Origin: Paracoccus chinensis
Lineage (GTDB): Bacteria; Pseudomonadota; Alphaproteobacteria; Rhodobacterales; Rhodobacteraceae
Length of the DNA stretch: 64,000 bases
Assembly: GCF_900102885.1 (NCBI RefSeq)
Contig: NZ_FNGE01000003.1
Span: 1-64,000 of the forward strand
Direction: 5' to 3'
Both the position numbers and the translations under genes were made by a program. A model generated the notes under the pieces. That model was not told the origin of the DNA, searched no databases, and saw nothing but the letters and a program-made list of their open reading frames with translations. Numbering within the stretch: position 1 is the first letter of the stretch; each line of letters opens with the position of its first letter. Below, one piece after another: positions 1 to 8,811 of the stretch.

Positions 1-308
1 ACACTGGCGCCGCCGCCCTGCTGGAAGGTTTGCCCTCAGCGGAATGGTTGCTGGCAGACCGGGGCTACGATGCCAACTGGTTCAGAAATGCCCTGAAAGA
101 CAAAGGGATCACTCCCTGCATTCCGGGGCGAAAGTCCCGTGGACGGTCCGTAAAATATGACAAGCGCCGCTACAAACGCCGCAACAGGATCGAGATCATG
201 TTTGGCCGCCTGAAAGACTGGCGGCGCATCGCCACGCGTTACGACAGATGCCCGAAGGTGTTCCTGTCCGCTATCGCACTCGCCGCAACCATCATCTTCT
301 GGCTATGA
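1..308 (+). CDS. IS5-family transposase, C-terminal fragment (5' end outside window)
   Basis: The frame is already open at the window edge, so only about the last 100 residues are seen. The DDE transposase fold is recognisable from LLADRGYD, which holds the second catalytic Asp, and from RNRIEIMFGRLKDWRR, which holds the catalytic Glu in the usual Y/R-rich context of the IS5 group (IS427-like subgroup). Many of these elements encode the transposase as two frames joined by programmed frameshifting, and this would be the downstream part. A TTG at 30 could start an internal product, but no ribosome binding site supports it. The terminal repeat follows closely. Whether the element is intact cannot be judged from this window. 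Confidence 0.85.
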   Translation, partial: TGAAALLEGLPSAEWLLADRGYDANWFRNALKDKGITPCIPGRKSRGRSVKYDKRRYKRRNRIEIMFGRLKDWRRIATRYDRCPKVFLSAIALAATIIFWL

Positions 309-310
309 AA

Positions 311-329
311 CTTAACGAGTCCTGACCCC
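311..329. repeat. Probable right terminal inverted repeat of the IS5-type element
   Basis: CTTAACGAGTCCTGACCCC follows the transposase stop by two bases and resembles the GGGGTCAGGACTCGTTAAG ends common in IS427-like elements. The left end and the target duplication are outside the window, so the exact boundary is inferred. Confidence 0.5.
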
Positions 330-352
330 AGTCGTAGCGAGCACAGGAACGC

Positions 353-382
353 AAAAGGGCGCCGCTTACACGGGCGCCCTTT
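353..382 (-). terminator. Rho-independent terminator for the sugar ABC operon
   Basis: A perfect 7-bp stem (GGGCGCC at 357-363 with GGCGCCC at 373-379) encloses a 9-nt loop. On the minus strand it is followed by TTTT, just downstream of the binding-protein stop. A TTT on the other side means it could also stop transcription coming from the IS. Confidence 0.75.
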
Positions 383-392
383 CGTTGCCCGT

Positions 393-1355
393 TTAGAACG
401 GGCTGTCGGGGTAATAGAACTGCTCGGCGTTCTCGGGGGTGATCAGCTGGCTGCCGATGATGTAGCGGCCCGCCATCGGCGCGTTGGACATGAAGCGCAA
501 CGCGGTCATCTCGATCGCGGACGAGATCAGAGCCGGAGGATAGGTCACGTTCACCGGGAGTTGCGGGTCCTTGTCCATGATCCGCTTGACGATGTCCTTC
601 ATCCCCGCGCCGCCGACGACGACCATCTGGTCCTCGCGGCCCGCCTGGGCGATGGCTTCCAGCACGCCCACGGCCATGTCGTCGTCGGCCGCCCAGACGG
701 CGTCGATCTCAGGATACTTGGCCAGATAGTCCTGCATCACCTTGAAGGCGTCGTCGCGGTTCCAGTTGCCGTGCTGCATGTCGAGGATTTCCTTGTCGGA
801 CCCCTGAAGCGCCGCCTGGAATGCCTCGACCCGCTCGTTGTCGAGCGTAGTGGGGATGCCGCGCAGCACGACGATCTTCGCGCCTGCGGGCAGGTTGTCG
901 CGGAAATACTCGCCCGCGACGCGGCCGAAGGCGGTGTTGTCGCCCGCGACATAAAGATCCTCGATCCCTTCCTCGGACAGGCCCCGGTCCACGACGGTGA
1001 CGAACTTGCCCGCAGCCTTGACCTGCTTGACCGGGTCGGTCAGGGGCTCGGACTCGAAGGGCAGCACCACGAGGCCGTCGATGTTGCGGGTGGCCAGCAT
1101 GTCCTCGATGTCCGAAACCTGCTTGGCGGCGTCACCGGCGGTGGACAGCACGAACTCGATGTTCGGGTAGACTTTGCCCAGCCGCGCGATGGTGTCCTGG
1201 GCATGCCAGTTCAGCCCGCCCATGAAGCCGTGGGTGGCCGAGGGGATCGACACGCCGATCACCTTCTTCTCGGCCTCCTGCGCGAGGGCCACGCCCCCCG
1301 CTAGCGTCAGCGCGGCTGCGGCCAGCGGCAGCTTCAGCAGATTGCGACGTTCCAT
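393..1355 (-). CDS. Ribose-type sugar ABC transporter, periplasmic substrate-binding protein
   Basis: This 320-residue protein has a signal peptide (hydrophobic stretch at about residues 8-25, cut after ALA-QE) and then a type-1 periplasmic binding fold. Family hallmarks are VIGVSIPSATHGFMGG at the first strand, DGLVVLPFES in the middle and DAVWAADDDMAVGVLEAI near the hinge. It should capture a monosaccharide or polyol for the permease and ATPase encoded upstream in the same operon. A strong GGGAGGAAA site precedes the ATG. It is the last gene of the operon, followed by a terminator. The ligand cannot be read from the sequence. Confidence 0.9.
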   Translation of the reverse strand: MERRNLLKLPLAAAALTLAGGVALAQEAEKKVIGVSIPSATHGFMGGLNWHAQDTIARLGKVYPNIEFVLSTAGDAAKQVSDIEDMLATRNIDGLVVLPFESEPLTDPVKQVKAAGKFVTVVDRGLSEEGIEDLYVAGDNTAFGRVAGEYFRDNLPAGAKIVVLRGIPTTLDNERVEAFQAALQGSDKEILDMQHGNWNRDDAFKVMQDYLAKYPEIDAVWAADDDMAVGVLEAIAQAGREDQMVVVGGAGMKDIVKRIMDKDPQLPVNVTYPPALISSAIEMTALRFMSNAPMAGRYIIGSQLITPENAEQFYYPDSPF

Positions 1356-1384
1356 TCCCTTGTTTCCTCCCTAGGGCCGGCCCG

Positions 1385-2350
1385 TTACTCGGCGGACCTT
1401 TTTTCCCGCTGCAGCACCACAGCAAGCACGATGATGACGCCTTGGATCGCCCCGTTCAGATAGGGGCTGACCAGGTCCGCCAGGTTCAGGATGTTGTCGA
1501 TCAGCGACAGGATCAGGACGCCCACGACGGTTCCCCAGACGCGTCCCCGCCCGCCCTTCAGCGCCGTGCCGCCGATGATGACGGCGGCGATGGCTTCCAG
1601 TTCCCACAGCACGCCGGTCGAGCCCGAGGCCGAGCCGAGGCGCGGGACATAAAGGATCGTGGCCAGCCCGACCAGCGCGCCCAGAAGGACATAGGTCATC
1701 AGCCGCACCCGCTCGACATCCACGGCCGAATAGCGCGCCACGCGGTCATTCGAGCCGATCGCCTCGACGTGGCGGCCGAAGCGCGTGTGGCGCATGGTCC
1801 ATTCGCCAAGGATCGCGACAATGGCGAAGACGATGATCGGCCAGGTGATCCAGCCGATGCCGCTGAAATAGACGGGCCGGTAAAGCGTCCTGAGACCGCT
1901 GTCGAGGCTGAGCGTGCCGCCGTCCGCCAGCCAGGTGACGAGGCTGCGGAAGATGCCCATCGTGCCTAGCGTGACGATGAAGGCCTCGATCCGCGCGCGG
2001 GTGATCAGCGCGCCGTTGACGAAGCCCGCCAGCACTCCGCCCGCCATAGCGACGCCCATGCCGATCAGGATCGTGCCCCAGTTTTCGCCCGTGAAGGGGG
2101 CCAGCGCGTTCATCGCCATGATGGTGATGCCCGCGAGGAAGGCCGCCATCGAGCCGACCGACAGGTCCAGCCCGCCCTGGGTGATGACAAAGGTCATGCC
2201 GACCGCGATCAGCCCGATGAAGGCCGAGCGCGCCAGCACGTTCGACAGGTTCGCGGGCGCAAGGAAGGCCGGGTTCAGCAGCGCGCCTAGGATGAACAGC
2301 CCGACCAGAGCGACCAGGGGACCGAGAAGATGCAGGTCGATGCGTTTCAT
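1385..2350 (-). CDS. Ribose-type sugar ABC transporter permease
   Basis: A 321-residue inner-membrane protein of the RbsC/BPD_transp_2 family with about eight to ten hydrophobic segments. Recognisable motifs are GMTFVITQGGLDLSVGSM near residues 55-75 and the cytoplasmic coupling loop RFGRHVEAIGSNDRVARYSAVDVERV. It forms the channel for the binding protein encoded downstream. Its ATG overlaps the stop of the ATPase gene by four bases (ATGA), which implies translational coupling. A 29-bp gap separates it from the binding-protein gene. Confidence 0.9.
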   Translation of the reverse strand: MKRIDLHLLGPLVALVGLFILGALLNPAFLAPANLSNVLARSAFIGLIAVGMTFVITQGGLDLSVGSMAAFLAGITIMAMNALAPFTGENWGTILIGMGVAMAGGVLAGFVNGALITRARIEAFIVTLGTMGIFRSLVTWLADGGTLSLDSGLRTLYRPVYFSGIGWITWPIIVFAIVAILGEWTMRHTRFGRHVEAIGSNDRVARYSAVDVERVRLMTYVLLGALVGLATILYVPRLGSASGSTGVLWELEAIAAVIIGGTALKGGRGRVWGTVVGVLILSLIDNILNLADLVSPYLNGAIQGVIIVLAVVLQREKRSAE

Positions 2351-3846
2351 GCAGGCTCCGCCTCGCGGCCGAGGCCCATGGCCAGCCGGACGATGTTCTC
2401 CTCGGTGATCCGGGCGCCCTTGACCTCGCCCGCAAGGCTGCCCTGCCGCATGACCAGCACGCGGTCGGACAGGCCCATCACCTCGGGCAGTTCGGACGAG
2501 ATCACGATCACCCCCTTGCCCGCGCGCGCCAGGGCCCGGACGAAATTGTAGATCTGCTGCTTGGTGCCGATGTCGATGCCCCGGGTCGGTTCGTCGATCA
2601 GGATGATCTCGGGCTCGGTCAGCATGGTCTTGGCCAGCAGCAGCTTCTGCTGGTTGCCGCCCGACAGCGCGCCCGCGGGCATCGCGGTTGAGGCGGCGCG
2701 GATGTCGAAGTCGCGCGTCGCATCGGCCATCGCCTGCCGTTCACGCGCGCGGTCGATGCGGAAGCCGAAGCGGTCCAGCGCGGCCAGCGTCAGGTTCTCG
2801 GTCAGGGGCTTGTCCAGCAGCAGCCCGGCTTCCTTCCGGTCCTCTGTCAGATAGGCGATCCCGGCCGCCGCAGCATCGCGAGCGTGGCGGATCGCCGTCG
2901 GCTGGCCCCGGACGGAGATGGTCCCGCTGGACGGACGAAGGCCGGCGATGGCCTCGGCCAGTTCCGTTCGCCCGGAACCCACAAGACCTGCGATCCCCAG
3001 TACCTCGCCCCGATGCAGAGTGAGCGAGACATTGCCCACTTGCACCGCGCCCGGCACGCTCAGCCCTTCGACGCGCAGCAGTTCCTCTCCGGCGGGCGTG
3101 TCCTTGGGCGGGAAGATGTCCCGAAGCTCGCGCCCGACCATGGCGGTGGCCATGCCGTCATCGGTCAGTTCCCCGCGCAGGGCCCGGCGCACCACCGCGC
3201 CGTCGCGCAGGACGGTGATGCGGTCGGCCAGCCGCGCGACCTCGTCCAGCCGGTGCGAACAGAACATCAGCGCCACGCCCTCGGCCCTGAGCCGGTCCAC
3301 CTGCGCGTAAAGCGCATCCACCTCGCGGTGGGTCAGGGCGGCGGAAGGCTCGTCCATGATGAGAACGCGGGCCTTGCGGGACAGGGCCTTGGCGATCTCG
3401 ACCATCTGGCGGTCGGGCACGGACAGATCGCGGATGCGTGCCTCGGGGCGGATCGCGGTGCCGAGACGGTCCAGCAGCTCGGCGGCCGCGGCACGCATGG
3501 CTGTGTGGTCCAGGCGCACGCCGCGACTGATCTCGCGCCCCAGAAAGATGTTGGCCGCGACCGACAGATCGGGGGCGAGGTTGAATTCCTGGTGGATGAC
3601 AACGATCCCGGCCGCCTCGGCCTCCGGTCCGCTGCGGAAGGGGGCAGGGTGGCCGTCCAGCAGCACCTGTCCCGAGGTCGGGGTCAGAAAGCCGCCCAAG
3701 ATCTTCATGATCGTGGACTTGCCAGCGCCGTTTTCGCCGATCAGCGCATGGACCTCGCCCGCGCTCAGCGCAAGGTCGATGCCGTGCAGCACCTCGACGG
3801 GCCCGAAGCTCTTCGTGACCTTGTCGAGCGCGAGCACCGGCGTCAC
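2347..3846 (-). CDS. Sugar ABC transporter ATPase, tandem nucleotide-binding domains (RbsA/MglA type)
   Basis: About 499 residues with two ABC domains, as in the ribose/galactose family. The N-terminal half has Walker A GENGAGKST and Walker B VLIMDEPSAALT. The C-terminal half has the degenerate Walker A GLVGSGRTE and the signature LSGGNQQKLLLAK with IILIDEPTRGID. I chose the GTG at 3846 because it overlaps the upstream stop by four bases (GTGA), the pattern of this operon. An ATG at 3864 would add six residues. It powers import through the adjacent permease. Confidence 0.9.
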   Translation of the reverse strand: MTPVLALDKVTKSFGPVEVLHGIDLALSAGEVHALIGENGAGKSTIMKILGGFLTPTSGQVLLDGHPAPFRSGPEAEAAGIVVIHQEFNLAPDLSVAANIFLGREISRGVRLDHTAMRAAAAELLDRLGTAIRPEARIRDLSVPDRQMVEIAKALSRKARVLIMDEPSAALTHREVDALYAQVDRLRAEGVALMFCSHRLDEVARLADRITVLRDGAVVRRALRGELTDDGMATAMVGRELRDIFPPKDTPAGEELLRVEGLSVPGAVQVGNVSLTLHRGEVLGIAGLVGSGRTELAEAIAGLRPSSGTISVRGQPTAIRHARDAAAAGIAYLTEDRKEAGLLLDKPLTENLTLAALDRFGFRIDRARERQAMADATRDFDIRAASTAMPAGALSGGNQQKLLLAKTMLTEPEIILIDEPTRGIDIGTKQQIYNFVRALARAGKGVIVISSELPEVMGLSDRVLVMRQGSLAGEVKGARITEENIVRLAMGLGREAEPA

Positions 3847-4952
3847 GGGTGCACCTCGACCCATGCGCCGTCCCGCGCAGCCGAGGCCTGCGCCGCCGCG
3901 ATGAAGGCCATGCCGGACAGCCCGTCGGCCAGCCCCGGCAACCGCGCGAGCGGTCCCTCGTTGCCCCGGATCACCGTCGCGATATCGGAGTACAGATTGG
4001 CGAAGGCCTCCAGATAGCCCTCGGGGTGGCCGGGCGGGGTGCGGAAGGACGCCGAGCGGTCCTGCGCGCGGGTCAGGATGCGCGGCGGCTCACCCTTCAC
4101 TGTAAAGATCAGCCGCTCGGGGTCCTCCTGGTGCCATTCCAGCGCACCCTTGGTGCCGAAGATGCGCAGCGACAGGCCGTTCTCGCGCCCAACGGCGACC
4201 TGGCTGGCCCACAACCCGCCCCGCGCGCCCGAAGCATAGCGCAGCATCACCCGCACGTCGTCGTCCACGCGCCGTCCCGGCACCATGCTGGACAGCTCGG
4301 CGGCAAGCGCCACCGGCGTTTCGCCCGTCACGAAGGCGGCAAGCTGCCAGGCATGGGTGCCGATGTCGCCGATGGCGCCCGCGCCCGCCTGCGCCGGATC
4401 GGTGCGCCAGTCGGCCTGTTTGCTGTGCACCTCGTCCGCAAGCCAGCCCTGAAGGTATTCCGCCTGGACTAGCCGCAGATCGCCGATCCCGCCCTCGGCC
4501 ACGATGGCCTTGGCCTCTCGCACCATCGGATTGGCGCAGTAGTTGTGGGTCAGGAAGAACCGCGCCCGGCTGCGCATGGCAGCCTCGGCGATGGCCTGCG
4601 CCTGCTCCGGCGTCGCGGCCAGGGGCTTGTCGCAGATGACGTGGATGCCCGCGTCGAGAAAGGCGACGGCGACGGGCGCGTGCAGGTGGTTGGGGGTCAC
4701 GACCGACACTGCCCGGATGCCGTCAGGGCGCGCCGCCTCGGCCCGCGCCATCTCGCGGAAATCGACGTAGGCGCGGTCGAGCCCCAGGGCCCTGGCCGAA
4801 GCCTCGGCCCGTGCAGCATCCGAGGACAGCGCGCCTGCGACCAGCCGGAAGTGGCCGTCCATCCGCGCGGCGATGCGATGGACCGCGCCGATGAAGGCGC
4901 CTTCGCCGCCGCCCACCATGCCCAGCGGGATGGGGCAGGGCGCCTCAGCCAT
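3843..4952 (-). CDS. Gfo/Idh/MocA family NAD(P)-dependent oxidoreductase
   Basis: A 369-residue enzyme with an N-terminal Rossmann fold ([16 protein letters not shown] near residue 12), the family signature [13 protein letters not shown], and a C-terminal substrate domain containing [21 protein letters not shown], where Asp and His usually act in catalysis. It probably oxidises the imported sugar or polyol or a keto derivative. The gene overlaps the upstream TIM-barrel gene by 8 bp and the ATPase gene by 4 bp. The substrate is unknown; inositol, rhizopine-like or C-glycoside substrates would all fit this gene combination. Confidence 0.88.
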   Translation of the reverse strand: MAEAPCPIPLGMVGGGEGAFIGAVHRIAARMDGHFRLVAGALSSDAARAEASARALGLDRAYVDFREMARAEAARPDGIRAVSVVTPNHLHAPVAVAFLDAGIHVICDKPLAATPEQAQAIAEAAMRSRARFFLTHNYCANPMVREAKAIVAEGGIGDLRLVQAEYLQGWLADEVHSKQADWRTDPAQAGAGAIGDIGTHAWQLAAFVTGETPVALAAELSSMVPGRRVDDDVRVMLRYASGARGGLWASQVAVGRENGLSLRIFGTKGALEWHQEDPERLIFTVKGEPPRILTRAQDRSASFRTPPGHPEGYLEAFANLYSDIATVIRGNEGPLARLPGLADGLSGMAFIAAAQASAARDGAWVEVHP

Positions 4953-6009
4953 TGGCCGCCAGCCCCAGCGCACGGCGGTTCGCCGCCTCGTCCGTGCGCT
5001 GCGATGCGAAGTCGTCGAATGCATGCGGCGTCGTGCGGATGATGTGGCGGCGGACGAACTCCGCCCCCTCGCGCGCGCCATCCTCGGGATGCTTCAGCGC
5101 GCATTCCCATTCCACGACCGCCCAGCCGTCGAAGTCATATTGCGCGAGCTTCGAGAAGATCGCGCCGAAATCCACCTGTCCGTCGCCGAGGCTGCGGAAC
5201 CGCCCGGCGCGCTCTACCCATGACTGATAGCCGCCATAGACGCCCTGCCGCCCGGTCGGCCGGAACTCGGCATCCTTGACGTGGAACATGCGGATGCGGT
5301 CGTGGTAGATGTCGATGTTGTCGAGATAATCGAGCTGCTGCAGCAGGTAGTGCGACGGGTCGTATAGCATGTTGGCCCGCGGATGCTGGCCGACGCGGTC
5401 GAGAAACATCTCGAAGCTCGCGCCGTCATGCAGGTCCTCGCCCGGGTGGATCTCGTAGCAGATGTCGACGCCGTTCTCGTCGGCCAGGTCGAGCAGGGGC
5501 CGCCAGCGGCGCGCGAGTTCGTCGAAGGCAAGGTCCACCAACCCCGGCGCCCGCTGCGGCCAAGGGTAAAGGTAGGGCCACGCCAGCGCGCCCGAAAAAC
5601 TCGCCATGGCCTTCAGTCCCATCGCGGCGCTGGCGCGGATCGCCTTGCCGACCTGATCGGTCGCCCATGCCTGCCTCGCAGCCGGATTGCCGTGGACAGG
5701 GGACGGCGCAAAGGCGTCGAAGGCCACGTCATAAGCCGGATGCACGGCGACCAGCTGGCCCTGCAGATGGGCGGAAAGCTCGGTCACCTCGACGCCGTTC
5801 GCGCGTGCCGTGCCGAGGAACTCGTCCCGATAATCCTGCGACCCGGCGGCAAGGTCGAGGTCGATCAGCCGCGCGTCCAGGCTGGGCACCTGCACGCCCT
5901 CATAGCCGAGCGACGCGGCCCAGCGGGTGATGCCGTCCCAGCTGTCGAACGGCGCCTGATCCCCGGCGAACTGCGCCAGAAACAGCGCAGGCCCCTTGAT
6001 GGTCCTCAT
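4945..6009 (-). CDS. Sugar phosphate isomerase/epimerase (AP-endonuclease family 2 TIM barrel)
   Basis: A 354-residue xylose-isomerase-like TIM barrel. Metal-binding residues are likely in CYEIHPGEDLH, YDPSHYLLQQ, MFHVKDAEF and AVVEWECALKH, spaced as in this family. The start MRTIKGPAL at 6009 is preceded by GGGGAGGATCC. An upstream in-frame ATG would add 35 residues and run into the operator, so it is rejected. It is the first gene of the minus-strand sugar operon and probably acts with the neighbouring dehydrogenase in catabolism of the imported compound. Confidence 0.87.
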   Translation of the reverse strand: MRTIKGPALFLAQFAGDQAPFDSWDGITRWAASLGYEGVQVPSLDARLIDLDLAAGSQDYRDEFLGTARANGVEVTELSAHLQGQLVAVHPAYDVAFDAFAPSPVHGNPAARQAWATDQVGKAIRASAAMGLKAMASFSGALAWPYLYPWPQRAPGLVDLAFDELARRWRPLLDLADENGVDICYEIHPGEDLHDGASFEMFLDRVGQHPRANMLYDPSHYLLQQLDYLDNIDIYHDRIRMFHVKDAEFRPTGRQGVYGGYQSWVERAGRFRSLGDGQVDFGAIFSKLAQYDFDGWAVVEWECALKHPEDGAREGAEFVRRHIIRTTPHAFDDFASQRTDEAANRRALGLAANG

Positions 6010-6046
6010 TCGGATCCTCCCCCTGACAGGAAGGCTAGACCAGCGA

Positions 6047-6060
6047 TGTAATCGTTTGCA
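6047..6060. promoter_or_regulatory. LacI-type operator in the divergent promoter region
   Basis: TGTAATCGTTTGCA is an imperfect palindrome with half-sites TGYAAW around a central CG, the typical form for LacI/GalR proteins. It lies between the sugar operon start (6009) and the regulator start (6125), where the encoded LacI protein would be expected to bind. Confidence 0.6.
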
Positions 6061-6124
6061 ACAGTTCTGTTGAAGCCGCCCGCGAATGCTTGCGCCCGGG
6101 TTCCCGCACCCCATAGTTCAGGTC

Positions 6125-7147
6125 ATGGGCAATACGGAATCCGAGCGGACAAGACAGGGGGCAGCGCGGCTTGCGGACGTGGCGCGCCTTGCGGGGGTCT
6201 CGGTCGCCACCGTGTCGAGGGCGCTTTCCCGGCCCGATCTGCTTTCAACCGACACGCGCGATGCGGTGCAGCGGGCGATCACCGCCACCGGCTATCGCAT
6301 GAATCACGCCGCGCGGAACCTGCGGAAGGGGCGGACCGGCGCGATCGTGGCGCTGGTCCCCAATCTGGGCAACCCGTTCTTCGCCAAGATCCTTGCCGGG
6401 ATGGGCGCGGCGCTGAATGCCCAAGGGTACGACCTGCTGGTGGGGGACACGATGGCGCCGGGCGGGCGCCATCGCGCGCTGCGCCGTTTCCTCGACCCCT
6501 CGCGCGCGGACGGGATCATCCTTCTGGACGGGCAGGTGACGGCGGGCGACCTTGCGGCGCTTCCCGGCGCGCCGCCGGTGGTGATGGCCTGCGAATGGAT
6601 CGAGGGCGCGCCCCTTCCGCGCGTCGTCCTGGACAACGCCGCCGGCACGGAACTGGCGGCCCGGCACCTGCTGGCCCTGGGCCATCGCCGCATCGGCTGG
6701 ATCGGCGGCCCCGGAGACAACGTGCTGCACAAGGCCCGGGTCAAGGGCCTGGCCCGCGCACTGCCCGATCCGGGGTCGGGCTACGCGGGCGATTTCACAC
6801 TCGAGTCGGGCGTCCGCGCAGCCGAAAGGTGGCTCGACACCCCCGCCGCCGACCGGCCCACAGCCGTGATCGGCTTCAGCGACGAATCCGCCGCCGGGTT
6901 CATGGGCGAGCTTCAACGTCGCGGCGTCTCGGTGCCCGAGCAGGTCTCGGTCGTCGGCTTCGACGGGATCGACTGGGTCGCGCATCTGCCGGTCCCGCTC
7001 ACCACGATCCGGCAGCCCAAGCGAGACCTCGGCAGCACTGCGGCGCGCGTTCTCATGGCGCTGATCGCGGGGCAGCCTGTTGAGCCCTGCACCGTCCTTG
7101 CGCCCCAACTGGTGATGCGGAACTCTGCCGGTCCGGCGCCGTCATGA
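6125..7147 (+). CDS. LacI-family transcriptional regulator of the divergent sugar operon
   Basis: A 340-residue repressor with an N-terminal helix-turn-helix (LADVARLAGVSVATVSRALS at about residues 16-35) and hinge helix NHAARNLRKGRTG. It then has a periplasmic-binding-like effector domain with ALVPNLGNPFFAKILAG and the C-terminal VSVVGFDGIDWVAHLPVPLTTIRQP. The start MGNTES fits the family length; an ATG 39 bases upstream is possible. It is divergent from the sugar operon with a matching operator between them, so local control by the transported sugar is likely. Confidence 0.92.
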   Translation: MGNTESERTRQGAARLADVARLAGVSVATVSRALSRPDLLSTDTRDAVQRAITATGYRMNHAARNLRKGRTGAIVALVPNLGNPFFAKILAGMGAALNAQGYDLLVGDTMAPGGRHRALRRFLDPSRADGIILLDGQVTAGDLAALPGAPPVVMACEWIEGAPLPRVVLDNAAGTELAARHLLALGHRRIGWIGGPGDNVLHKARVKGLARALPDPGSGYAGDFTLESGVRAAERWLDTPAADRPTAVIGFSDESAAGFMGELQRRGVSVPEQVSVVGFDGIDWVAHLPVPLTTIRQPKRDLGSTAARVLMALIAGQPVEPCTVLAPQLVMRNSAGPAPS

Positions 7148-7264
7148 AGGATGCGGGGCAGGAGAGACAGGCTTCGGCATTCCCCGGCAGCAAGATGCGT
7201 TCAGCCGGAAAATTCTGTCCAGCTTTCAGGCCCGCAGTGGTCTGGCGAGAAGGGGAGGGTCGAT

Positions 7265-7282
7265 GGACATGACTGTCCTTTT
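7265..7282 (+). terminator. Possible weak terminator after the LacI gene
   Basis: GGACA-TGAC-TGTCC forms a 5-bp stem with a 4-nt loop followed by TTTT, about 120 bases after the stop. The stem is short, so the call is tentative. Confidence 0.35.
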
Positions 7283-7329
7283 CGCCCGATCTCTGGCCGA
7301 TCCGACTGCCCGAGGGCAGCCATCCGGCA

Positions 7330-7500
7330 TCATGGTCCGCCGGCCAGTGAGCCGACGATCACGAATGTCAGGGCGTCGAGGTCTATCTCGCCGTTGACGG
7401 TAAGCCGGCTGTCAGCCTGGGAAACCTTGAGATTGCATTCGGGATCTTCGGACTGCCGCTTCAGTTCGGTCAGGATTGCGTCTCGAATCTGGTCTTCCAT
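7330..7500 (-). CDS. Small conserved-looking protein of 56 residues, unknown function
   Basis: The frame MEDQIRDAILTELK is preceded by an excellent GGGAGGAC ribosome binding site, which separates it from the longer, non-coding-looking extension of the same frame (low-quality, Arg/Ser-rich). The product is acidic in its middle (RQSEDPECN) and ends in a short hydrophobic stretch, LDALTFVIVGSLAGG. It has no signal peptide or known motif that I recognise. It stands alone between the LacI gene and the siderophore genes. The function is unknown. Confidence 0.6.
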   Translation of the reverse strand: MEDQIRDAILTELKRQSEDPECNLKVSQADSRLTVNGEIDLDALTFVIVGSLAGGP

Positions 7501-7723
7501 GCCGTCCTCCCTATGATTCCTGAAGGGCGAAGCGCTTCCGCCCGCTCTGAAGCTGAGCCGTCTCAGCCGCAGACGTTTGCTCAATCGGTCAGGCGCGTCC
7601 CGGGTTCCTGCGGGTGCGCGTCCCTTGCGGCTTTGTCGAAGGCGCTTCATCTCGGCGCTTGATGCCCGGATGGTCCGCCGCTCAAATCCTTGCCGCAAGG
7701 ACGCATCGCGGCAAGGTGCGGGA

Positions 7724-8698
7724 TCACGCCCAATAGGCTGCGACAGTGAAGCTCTTCCTGGCACGGCCGAGTTGCAGCAGGTGCTGGCGTGCCATGCGCG
7801 CCTGATCGGCGCTGCCCGCGAACCACAGGAAATCGTCACCCTGCAGGGCTTCATGCTGCCGGAAGGCCGACAGAAGATCCTCGCAGCGGGTGACCCGGGG
7901 ATCGGTGCCCAAGCTGCCTAGATCGTCCGCAGGGCAGCGCAGGACGGCGCGCACCTGCCCCCGCGCAAGCTTCAGCATCCGCGCGATGGCGGGCAGGGCG
8001 GTCTCGTCCCCGAACAGGCACAGCCGATCGGCTTCGGGGCACCAGCCGCCACCCGGCCCGATCACTCCGACCTCCTGCCCCTCGGGACTTCCTTCGGCCC
8101 AGGCGCAGGTGGGGCTGCCGGGATGGCGGAAGATGTCGAACTCCAGCCAGTCATCCTGCTGATCGGTCACGGTATAGACCGGCCGGTGCAGCGCGTCCGG
8201 TCCCTTGGGCCAGGCGGTGCGTCCGCTTTCGGTGACCCTCGGCCATTGGGCGGCGCGGCCTGCGGGCGGCAGAAGCAGGCGAAAATGCAGGCTGCCGCTG
8301 CCGAAGCGTGCGGCCTCGGGTCCGGCCAGCCGCACCCGCAGGAAGTTCGGGCCGGGCCGCGAGACGCCGGCGACCCGCATCAGCGACAGCCCCGGCGCAA
8401 GCGCCCCCACATCGACATGATCCCAGACGACGCTCAGCCCGACCTCGGCGAACAGCTCGGTGGCGCTTTCGCGCAAGTTGCCGACCAGCCGCTGCTCGGG
8501 TCCGGACAGATCGATGCGCAGGCTGTCAGGCAGGGGCGTCAGGCGCAGTTCGCAGTCCCAGACCAGCAGGCTCAGCCGGTCGGCGCTTTCGATCAGCGGC
8601 ACTTCCCAGGCGGCCGCCCGCGCCTTCAGCGCTGCCACGGCCGCGCCCGAAGGCTGGGGGATCACGCCTCCGCTACGAAAGCTTCGCAGGTCCGACAT
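7724..8698 (-). CDS. Siderophore-interacting protein (FAD-dependent ferric-siderophore reductase family)
   Basis: About 324 residues. An N-terminal FAD-binding barrel is marked by RPVYTVTDQQDDWLEFDIF (the RxYT-type motif) and HPGSPTCAWAEG. The C-terminal NAD(P)-binding SIP domain has GPGGGWCPEADRLCLFGDETALPAIARML, whose GDETALPAI is diagnostic. About 110 extra residues at the N-terminus precede the flavin domain. Such cytoplasmic enzymes reduce Fe(III)-siderophores to release iron. I chose ATG 8698, with GAGGAC upstream; an ATG at 8758 lies closer to the probable promoter. It is divergent from the TonB receptor, forming one side of the iron island. Confidence 0.88.
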   Translation of the reverse strand: MSDLRSFRSGGVIPQPSGAAVAALKARAAAWEVPLIESADRLSLLVWDCELRLTPLPDSLRIDLSGPEQRLVGNLRESATELFAEVGLSVVWDHVDVGALAPGLSLMRVAGVSRPGPNFLRVRLAGPEAARFGSGSLHFRLLLPPAGRAAQWPRVTESGRTAWPKGPDALHRPVYTVTDQQDDWLEFDIFRHPGSPTCAWAEGSPEGQEVGVIGPGGGWCPEADRLCLFGDETALPAIARMLKLARGQVRAVLRCPADDLGSLGTDPRVTRCEDLLSAFRQHEALQGDDFLWFAGSADQARMARQHLLQLGRARKSFTVAAYWA

Positions 8699-8811
8699 CA
8701 AGTCCTCGATGCTGATCGGCAACGTTGCCAGTGCGCACTTAGCACGGGCCGTTGACATAACCTAGTATTTCGATCAACCAACATCATCCCTGGTTTGAGT
8801 AGGCCGCTGCC
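8699..8811. promoter_or_regulatory. Divergent promoter region of the siderophore island
   Basis: The gap is locally AT-rich around 8750-8785. TTGACA lies at 8753-8758 and an overall dyad TTGA...TCAA spans about 26 bases, with CCTAGT near its centre. This is a plausible site for an iron-responsive repressor shared by both sides. No match to a textbook Fur, Irr or RirA box is clear, and no convincing -10 is paired with the TTGACA. Confidence 0.4.

Noticed and set aside
2884..4017. Plus-strand frame of 377 codons inside the sugar ATPase/dehydrogenase genes
   Set aside because: Antisense shadow with no similarity to known families.
8753..8785. A full sigma-70 promoter for the receptor gene starting at TTGACA
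   Set aside because: No -10 element at 16-18 bases; TAGTAT lies only 5 bases downstream, so only a general regulatory region was annotated.
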